A DNA stretch of 64,000 nt from Helichrysum umbraculigerum. Its lineage: Eukaryota; Streptophyta; Magnoliopsida; Asterales; Asteraceae. The notes under the pieces are model-generated. The model searched no databases and had not been told where the DNA came from. It was given only the letters and a program-made list of their open reading frames with translations. Positions 56,280 to 64,000 of this stretch are shown here, piece by piece. Where the stretch lies: assembly GCA_949592205.1 (NCBI GenBank), contig CATIUR010000003.1:20115501-20179500 (forward strand), read 5' to 3'. Made by a program: the position numbers and the translations under genes. Numbering within the stretch: the first letter of the stretch is position 1; every line of letters begins with the position of its first letter.

Positions 56280-57840
56280 TGATGTCGCTTGTGAAAGTGC
56301 GTCTTGTTTTACAATTTATAAATAGAAATACCTAAATAATACTTTCAAGCAACCAGGCAAGAATACCCGATCATTTGTAAATATAGATTGGTAAGTCAAG
56401 TTCGAACACAGGGAAAAGGTGGAATATTTAATAATAGAAAATTAACAATTAACTAGAAAACAGTAAATAAGGGGTGCGTTTTAGTTCCGTGCGAACATTT
56501 TAGAAAACAATTGATTAAAATAAACAAACTTTAATAAAACTTAATTTAAAATTACCAATAAATATAATAATAAATCCTAATTGGAAGGAACAAGTAATTG
56601 TATAGTTAATGTCACTTAGATTCATATTTCCCGATTGATTACATATTGATTATCTAATTGTGATTCCTTTAGATCAACTTAATACCAAATTCTTCAATGA
56701 ATACTAAGTCGAATATGAACTAGCCAACGTTTCGGGTCCAACTAATTCCTATAATCTAGGGTCCAACATGAAACACTGGTTCCAATGTCACAAGATGATC
56801 AGTCAATTGTGTGCTTTTCCCTAAATTATGCATTAAACATTCACAACGCCTTATAATTAACTCTATTGGTATGACTCAACAATACCCAATAATTAACTTA
56901 TTGTCTTGCTCATTTTAAAGTAAATTATTATTGTATACTCGACCTATCAGACTCAACGTATTTAGTGATAAATCAAAACCCTAAAGTTATGACCATCAAT
57001 AGTTAATAACATTAAAGGAACTCAATCTCAACAACATTATTAACCACGTGAAGTAACAATAAAACTAGTTACCAATAAACAAGTGTCCACGAGCAATATA
57101 ACCGTTTTCAATCAAATAACTTATTCAATACGCAATAACAATCGTTCCATAATCATAATCTAAGTTAAATAAACTACACAATCACTTTGGATATTCAATT
57201 CATCATCAAAACAGAAATATTCAGATTCATTATATCAAATTCTTCAATGAAAATAAAGAAACGAAATATACCGAATCGATTAACGATGAACTACGAAAGA
57301 TTAGAGCGAATTATCCTCGTTCCTTAGCTTCCGTACCTCCAAACTAACCCTAAAATACGAAATTAAAACCCTAAAATACGTCTGAAACCGAAAGAAAATG
57401 AAAACCCTCTTAAAAACTGTCGAAATAAGGTTTTTACGCGTTTTTATACTTCTGTGATTTTTGATCCATACGGCGTATGGATTTCCATACGGCGTATGGA
57501 TTGATTTCAAGCCCAGCCCAGACTCGCGTAACCTGGGCCTCCACTGCTGCAATCCATACGGCGTATGGATTCCATACGGCGTATGGATGCTTTTTCCAGC
57601 CGATTTCTTGACTTTTCTTATTTCATTCTTTTCTTCGACTTCGGCTCTCATTATTCTTCAAATATGCATCATTTAGCTCGATTATTGACTGTTTTCCGTT
57701 CCTTTTCCATAAACGCTCCATTTCCACATTTAATTGCAAATATGAACGAAATCAATATCTATTCTAAACAAAATGCAATAAAAACATTCAAGATTAGGGG
57801 TAAAATACTACTAAAATATAGTACTTTTGAGCGTTTATCA
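56280..57840 (-). repeat. B LTR, right copy (5' LTR)
   Basis: 1561 bases matching 48898-50459 with about ten substitutions and one indel. Palindromes at 57464-57588. Confidence 0.93.
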
Positions 57841-60477
57841 ATTACCATCATAACGTTCTATCACAGAAATCATCTGCTCATGAGTAGAAACGATTGGGAT
57901 ACTGATGATTTCTGAATCACTATCCGTAGTATGAATATCAAGCTTATGTAGATCAGGGAGCTCAATTATGTCGGGTGGTGACTGAGATTCGTTAGTGAAC
58001 TTGGATGTTAGATCAGAAGAAAGTTTTGGAGTGTCTCTCTTGTTATGCGAATCAGAATAATCAGACCCAGATATACCTCCTATCTCAAACTGTGTTTGAG
58101 GTTCGGATGAAACAAGGGTTTGAATCCCTTGAGGAGATATAGGTGGTTGTAAGCTAGTTGTTCTGATTGCTTTTAAGTCAGAGATCTTCTTCAGATTGCG
58201 TAAAAGAGTCTGTTCGATGTCTTCTAGAGGGCGAGTGAGTGGTCTTGTTGGATCCAAGAAAGGATTGACCATTCCTTCGAGGGTACAAGCAAAAGTATCA
58301 TCGGCAAGAGGCTCCTTTTCTTCCTTCATCTCTTTTTCCTGCTCAGCTGCTGATTCAGATGTCTCGTCATATGATGTGACTTGGCTAATAGAGATAGTAA
58401 ATAGCGCATTATTCTCAATTGAAGCACGGTCGGTTTTCTCGATCTTGAATGTGATGCTTTCTCAGTGAGCGCGCAAGGTGATAGTATGAGAGTGCACGTC
58501 GATGACTGCTCTGGCTGTGTTCATAAAAGGTCTACCTAGGATTATAGGGTTGTTTATATCCTCCTGAATATCCATAACCACAAAGTCAGTGGGGAAAAAG
58601 AACTTGTCGACTTTAACCATGATGTTTGCAGCTATTCCCTTAGGATATCTAATGGATTGGTCAGCTAGCTGGACACTCATTTTAGTGGGTTTTAAGTCTC
58701 CTAATTCTAGTCTTTTATATAGTGAATGTGGCATAAGGTTGATGCTTGCTCCTAGATCGGCTAGAGAGCGAATATCACTGGATTCGTTGATAGAGCAAGG
58801 AAGGGTAAAACGTCCGGTATCTCCTAGTTTTTCCGGTAGACGATTTTGGAGGATAGCTGAACATTCGGCGTTCAGCGGGAGATTAGGCACTTCGGGTACC
58901 TTGTCTCTGGTCGACATGAGTCTCCTAACATATTTGGTGTATTTGAAAGATTTGACTTCATTAGGTTGTTGCTTGAGACGTTCTGGAAATGGTACGCGCA
59001 CCTTTTTAGAAGTAGGAGTAGACTTTTTCTCAACTGTCTGTGTGACAGGAGATTGTTCTTTCACCGGAGAAAGAACTGAAGGTTGGCTCGGTGCCACCTT
59101 GAAGTCTTGGTTGGTCATTTGGTTGGCTTCTTCGGTGAAGGTGTTACTAGAAAGACTATCCTGTGGTCTAGTGTCGATACGTTCTGCTAGTCGGCCCATT
59201 TGGGTCACAAGACTATTCAGTAAGGTTAGCTGTTCTCTTAAGAAGAGATCAACCTGGTCTTGCCTAGCCGTAATCGATTGGATGATTTGTGTGAGGGTGT
59301 CATCTAAACTAGTAATTGGTCTGGTAGGTTCAGAAGGTTGGGCCATCTCAGGTGCGGATCCAGAAAGCAACGGTGGTTGGTTATGACCGAGTTGAGGTGG
59401 TTGTGGGTAGGCTGGGTTGGCTCGAGGAGGAGAGGTTTGAGTATAATCAGGTGGACGTGGATGGGTTCGGAACTGGTCATAGTAGGCTGTGTCATCAACA
59501 GGGTTCGTAGCTTGTTGATTAGTACAGTTCCGGCATGACAGAATATGGTAGACCTGTTGAGGAGGTTTCTTCAGCTTTCCTATTTCCTCGGTCAGCGTTC
59601 CGATGTGTTTCGTGAGAGATTTGATCGCCTCAGTTTGCACGGGATTGGGAAGGGCAAGCGGTGCCGTTGATGAGGAATGCTCATCAGTGTTCCAATCGTT
59701 GTGATTCATGGTCATGCTCTCAATCAGGTTCCAGGCTTCGTCGTCTGTGCAACGCGTGAAGTTGCCTTGAGCAGCGGTATCGAGTAGTGGCTTGTGGTGT
59801 GGTGCAAGACCATTGTAGAACGTACATAACTGGGTTGATCGTTCGATTTGATGGTTTGGACATCTTTTAAGCAACCTCTGAAATCTTTCCCACGCACTGT
59901 AGATTGATTCATCATCAAACTGTCGGAAGTTTAAGATGTCTTTCTTTAGCTTGATTCGTTTGGATGGGGGAAAGTACTTTGTTAAGAACTCAGTTTTCAT
60001 TTCCGCCCATGAGGAGATAGAGTTGGTTTCTAATTCCTCAAACCAAGACTGTGAGTGCTTAGAAAGAGAGTAGGGGAACAGATATAGTCGGATTATATTT
60101 TGCTCAACCCCATTTTGCTTGAAAGATTCGGATAGGGTGATGAATTTTTTCAGATGGGAGTAAGGGTCATCGTTCGGTAGTCCGTGGAATTGGCAGCGAT
60201 TCGAGATTAGCTGCACTACGTCGTGTTTGAGTTCGAATGATGTTCCTTCAGTCTCCGGGTAGCGTATGGGTCCTCCTTCATCTTCAATCGAGGGTTTTCC
60301 GTAGTCGGCGAGAGTGATGCGTGTGGTGGTTGTAGGATTGTGGGAAGGTGATGGTTTTTCTTGTCGGATGGGTAGGACGTCGTCTTCGGGATACGGGAAA
60401 GGAAGGGTTGAAAGAATTTTTAGGGGGCTAAGAAGAGAGAATAGTCCTAAAGGTTCACTAGAAAGAAAGTTCATCAT
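57841..60477 (-). pseudogene. E2 gag-protease and start of the fused helical domain
   Basis: ATG at 60477 (MMNFLSSEPLG); the upstream extension to 60540 enters the LTR and primer site. Gag domain at about residues 75-260 (SQSWFEELETNSISSW, EFLTKYFPPS, LCTFYNGLA), a Cys motif CRNC near 320, a Pro/Gln-rich linker, then an aspartic protease with DLGASINLMP and ILGRPFMNTARAVIDV. TGA at 58464-58462 interrupts the frame just after the protease, but the same frame continues open to 57841, with an acidic linker and the first residues of the helical domain (STHEQMISVIERYDGN). B interrupts it there; it resumes at 48892. The protease is normally followed by reverse transcriptase, which is absent. Confidence 0.88.
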
Positions 60478-60502
60478 GACGTCTCTGAGTCTTACAGTTG
60501 AT

Positions 60503-60520
60503 TCCCCGGAAGCGGCGCTA
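60503..60520 (-). other. Primer binding site, tRNA-Asp (E2)
   Basis: The + strand tccccggaagcggcgcta is the tRNA-Asp 3' end with two or three changes, six bases from the LTR at 60527. Confidence 0.82.
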
Positions 60521-60526
60521 AAAACT

Positions 60527-62884
60527 TGACACGCCACCATCGGTCGGCCAGGTTTTACCCTGTCATTGGACCGGCCACCAATGGCGTGTCGGTGGAGAGT
60601 TTTAAATTTGTAAATGATGGGGCCTAAGTTTACTACTGCTATGTGACCTAAAGGTGTACGGCAGCAAGTATGACCTAGGGTTGTTCTTTAAAATCAATTG
60701 TATTGTGAAACAAAGTAATCACGATGTCCGATTCAAGCTAGTGAAGGGTTTTTATAAAATAGTTGGGAATTTGTTTTTGTTGGTTTTCTAATTTATACTA
60801 CTAACTTAAACTAGGCAATAAAATAAAATAAATGGAAAGCAGTCAGGATAAAGGGGGTGTTTGTTGTGACTTCGTTAGCCTTGCATTGGGATGATGTTTT
60901 AGTTTAAGTTATGAAAACGTCTTTATAAAGATTTGTATTTTATTTGTCTTGAGTATTTATGGTGTAAGCATTAGCACCCTACTGATTGATTACTCAATCA
61001 GCATGTCATTGAGTACTAAGCTGTTATGATTCTGATCGGAGGAGGCTGTTCGACTCTCAACATTGCCCTTGTGACGGAACAATGACCCTTTTCTGGAATA
61101 CAAAGATTCCTGGGTGCATGAATAGAGTAACAGACCCGCTAACGGTCCGATCGAGCTTAACACCACAGTAATACTTAATTGAATAAAACATTTAAGATTA
61201 AGACATGGTTGGTGTTTGATTACTTTCCATCAATGGTTATGTAGAATCCAGAGGTGATAGACAAGGGTTAGAATCCTTAATGATTCAACGTCTTCCTTTC
61301 TGGATTCATAAACTAAGTTTGTATTTTAGATCAGAGTTTCTCCTTTTATGACTTAAACCAACCCTCACTTGATATTAACCAATAAATCCCTAGTTTAATC
61401 ACAGTGTACAGTACTTGTTTAAAACAATATTTCCACGGCTTCAAAACTAGACCATGTTATTTAAACTCAGATATTTAATCAAGAGTTATTCACAGTGTAC
61501 ACTACTAGTTTAGTATTTCCACAGCTTTATAACAAAACACGGATAGTTAATTACCCATGATATGACGTCTTATCAAAAAGGTTTTAACCACGTTTATCGG
61601 TGGAAGGGTATTAATTGATTTAAGATCATGGATGGAACGTGTAATCAAAGCACCAAGTTTTCATTTATAATATATAGTTGGGAACAATATTCCACAACGG
61701 ATTGTGCCCACGACTTTCATAGCTTCCACGTTACGTACTCCACACATTCGTGATGTTTCCGGCGCTATACAAAAGAAAGCCGTATAACGTTACCTCCGTT
61801 GTTTCATAATGACATCATCCCAATTAACGACTAACTACATCACAACAAACACAATAGCTAATCTACTCACTAATCATGGCAATGTATCCTAAATCAAACA
61901 TAATAATAGCATGCAACATTATGAGAGATAAGGATAGAATTAACCGAAAGTAATGCGTAGATTGAATAGTAGCTGAAAGATTATACGGACAGAGCTCCGA
62001 AATATCCCGAACAATATTACAAAGGAGATCCTCAAAGAATTCCAACTCTATTACAAAAGCTACCCTATTGATTCCCCTCTAACTCCTAAGAGTAGTGCTA
62101 GAGAGAGAAAGTAGAGAGAGAGAAGATTTGTGAATGAGAGGTGTGTTGAATTGAGAAATGGAGGTGACTATTTATAGGAGAAGGTTGAAAGCCTTGGTAC
62201 AAGCCTTGAAGCACAAAATACAAGCATCAAAGCAGCATACGGGACAAGCGGACCAAGGGGGGGGGGGTCAAACGGCACCTCACAAGGCAAGACACCCCAT
62301 ATACGGCACCCTAGGTACCGTATACTGCACTTAAGGTGCCGTATATGGCACCCTTGGTGGTAGGGGGGGGGGGTTGGTGCTCCATTTGGCCTCCGCTGAT
62401 TTCTCGGTTGCTTGGTTCGTCCGTATCTTCTTCGTGTGGAGTCCGTTTTGCTTGATTCTTGCGCCGTTGGCTTCGTTTTTCTGTTACTCTTCTAATGACA
62501 CTAAGTTTGCCAAATTTAGAAGTGTTTGACTTTTGCGTGTTCCGGATGAAGATCGGCGGGCTTCCAGACTGCACATCTTCTCTGTTCTTCGTCCGTTTCT
62601 TCTGATTCTTTCACCTCCGGTCTTGTATTTTCCTATGGAATCATAAAATATGAATTAAGATCTAATTACATAAGAAAATCAAGAAAGGAATATTTAAGGT
62701 GACATTATTTGCCTCGTTTTGCGTGATAAACGGATGTTTTTAGTGATTTTAACAGCAACGTCTATAATTAGACTACTTTGGTGATTTCAAGTAAATAATA
62801 GATGTTTTAAGATGTTTTCACCAAATATAAGTCCAATAAGTGTTGAATAATGTGCCTAAAAACTTGACTTTTTAGGTTACATCA
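60527..62884 (-). repeat. E2 LTR, right copy (5' LTR)
   Basis: 2358 bases, minus strand TGATGTAACC to GCGTGTCA. Palindrome ggtgccgtatatggcacc (62335-62352) beside related half-sites; TATA-like ctataaatag on the minus strand (about 62176-62167). Uninterrupted, and used as the template to recognise the split left LTR. Confidence 0.92.
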
Positions 62885-62889
62885 GTCCG

Positions 62890-64000
62890 ACAACCACAAC
62901 AACCACCAAAACAAGAAACCCAACACCATCAAAGCGTACAATTCAACCACCGAACCCAAACGAGGTTACACTGGGAGCAAACCCTACCGTTCCAAGTGCA
63001 ACCGTCGTCACGACGGTCCCTGCGAAACCCCTGCAATAACTGTAAGAGGTACGGACACCTTACCAAAGACTGCAGGTCCCCCAACAACTCCAGCAACAGC
63101 TCCAACCGCAACGCCAGGCAGTCCAAAGCCTGCTACGAATGCGGAAACCCTGGGCACTACAGGAACGAGTGCCCAAAACTGAAGAACAAGGGCAACAACA
63201 ACAACAACGCCAAAGGTAGAGCCTTTGTACTCAACTCTGGGGACGCCCGTCAAGACCCGAATGTGGTCACGGGTATGTTCCTCCTCAACAACTTAACTGC
63301 ATCTATTCTGTTTGATACTGGTGCCGATAGAAGCTTTATATCTCACGAGTTTTGCCCACTACTTGACATCACCCCCGTGGCCTTAGATGTTAAGTACACT
63401 GTAGAACTAGCAGACGGTAAACTCATAGAAACCGATAGTGTAATACCTAATTGCACTTTAAACCTAGCGGACGAAACCTTCTCAATTGACCTCATGCCTG
63501 TTAGAATCGGAAGTTTCGACATCATCGTGGGTATGGACTGGTTGTCCAAACATCGGGCCGAAATCGTTTGTCATGATAAGTATGTCCGCATCCCTCTCGC
63601 CGTCGGTAGAACCTTGATCATACAAGGGGAGACCGGTGGTACGAGACTGAATATCATCTCCTGCTTGAAAACCCGAAAATTTCTGAGAAAAGGTTACCCA
63701 GCAATACTCGTGCACATCATGGAGAAAAAGTCGCAGGAGAAGCGACTTGAGGATGTGCCCATCGTTCGAGACTTTCCAGAAGTCTTTCCCGAAGAACTGC
63801 ATGGTCTACCGCCACCAAGACAGGTTGAATTTTCGATCGATCTCGTGCCAGGTGCTGCACCTGTGGCCCGAGCACCTTACCGCTTAGCCCATTCCGAACT
63901 TCAGGAGTTATCCAACCAGTTACAGGAACTCCTGGAAAGAGGATTCATAAGACCGAGTTCTTCACCTTGGGGAGCTCCGGTCTTGTTTGTTAAAAAGAAG
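62890..64000 (+). pseudogene. E1 gag C-terminus, protease and start of reverse transcriptase
   Basis: Continues the gag frame of 20953-21667. The basic N-terminal part reads KAYNSTTEPKRG with a first Cys/His motif (CNRRHDGPC, about 62988-63023). One frameshift near 63025 moves to the frame that carries CNNCKRYGHLTKDC (from 63032), CYECGNPGHYRNEC, the aspartic protease LFDTGADRSFISHEF (about 63307) and the reverse transcriptase start (RDFPEVFPEELHGLPPPRQVEF, RGFIRPSSSPWGAPVLFVKKK). This second frame is open from 63032 to the window end. The rest of pol lies outside. Chromovirus-type Pol; replication enzyme of E1 but disabled by the frameshift and by E2. Confidence 0.9.

Larger units (their letters stand above)
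48898..57840 (-). mobile_element. B: non-autonomous Athila-type element with two non-canonical ORFs
   Basis: 8943 bases, LTRs 48898-50459 and 56280-57840, target duplication attac (48893-48897, 57841-57845). Minus-strand order: LTR, tRNA-Asp primer site, ORF1 (unknown helical protein), palindrome-bearing spacer, ORF2 (Athila ORF1-like), noncoding module, polypurine tract, LTR. There is no gag, protease, reverse transcriptase or integrase. About eleven LTR differences by eye, so it is fairly young and was moved in trans. Inserted in the E2 polyprotein frame. Confidence 0.93.
21668..62884 (-). mobile_element. E2: Athila-lineage element with four nested insertions
   Basis: LTRs at 21668-45456 (about 2.42 kb once inserts are removed) and 60527-62884 (2358 bases), target duplication gtccg (21663-21667, 62885-62889), tRNA-Asp primer site next to the right LTR, polypurine tract next to the left. 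Without inserts it is about 10.9 kb. It codes on the minus strand for gag and protease fused in frame to an unrecognised helical domain. No reverse transcriptase or integrase is present, so it is non-autonomous. It contains S, C1, C2 and B. The LTRs differ at many sites and by a 59-base duplication, so it is older than its inserts. Confidence 0.92.
17310..64000 (+). mobile_element. E1: Ty3/gypsy chromovirus, split by E2, 3' end outside window
   Basis: 5' LTR 17310-19844, tRNA-iMet primer site, a small coiled-coil ORF, gag from 20953, then gag zinc knuckles, protease and the start of reverse transcriptase at 62890-64000. E2 with its nested elements (21668-62884) sits in gag: gtccg is present on both sides (21663-21667 and 62885-62889), and the gag frame continues when one copy is removed. 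The motifs fit a Tekay/Del-type chromovirus. It is disabled by nonsense and frameshift changes as well as by the insertion. Confidence 0.9.

Overview
The window is intergenic plant DNA made almost entirely of nested LTR retrotransposons. I see no host protein gene, rRNA or functional tRNA gene. The element types point to a eudicot, most likely Asteraceae: Ty3/gypsy chromoviruses with tRNA-iMet primer sites, Athila-lineage Ty3 elements with tRNA-Asp primer sites, and Ty1/copia Sireviruses with an extra 3' ORF. The family assignment is inference from memory of such ORFs, not a search result.

Layout. Letters are local names. W: LTR fragment, 1-1689. E0: Athila-like LTR plus leader, 1690-3829, minus strand. 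X: decayed chromovirus integrase and chromodomain with its 3' LTR, 3830-6420, resuming at 14617-15122. Y: complete young Athila-like element inside X's LTR, 6421-14611, target duplication aatac. Z: LTR fragment, 15123-17309. E1: chromovirus starting at 17310 and running off the window; its gag is split at 21667 and resumes at 62890. E2: Athila-lineage element inside E1's gag, 21668-62884, minus strand, target duplication gtccg. E2 carries four later insertions: solo LTR S (21676-24568, cgcgc), Sirevirus C1 (24818-37513, ttttt), gag-only Sirevirus derivative C2 (39491-45256, aggga) and element B (48898-57840, attac). Three of these four lie in E2's left LTR. Reading frames and target duplications close exactly when the inserts are removed, so the nesting inside E1 is well supported. 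The nesting of E1 in Z and of Z in X rests on adjacency only.

How the parts work together. C1 is the only element here with a complete pol (protease, integrase, reverse transcriptase, RNase H), but its gag has a frameshift and its 5' LTR is replaced by an inverted R-U5 plus a U5 fragment. Y, C2, B and E2 lack a complete pol, yet Y and B have near-identical LTRs, so they must have moved using proteins from other elements.

Most notable observations: (1) the inverted strong-stop-like 5' end of C1, which gave an integrated copy with two U5 termini; (2) CpG-containing palindrome arrays in every LTR family, placed just upstream of the TATA box in several unrelated families, with arm changes that preserve the palindrome; (3) a collinear 3' noncoding module shared by Ty1 elements C1 and C2 and the Athila-type element B; (4) an unrecognised helical protein family, standalone in B and fused in frame after gag-protease in E2; (5) a gag stop codon of C1 and C2 embedded in a splice branch-point and acceptor signature.
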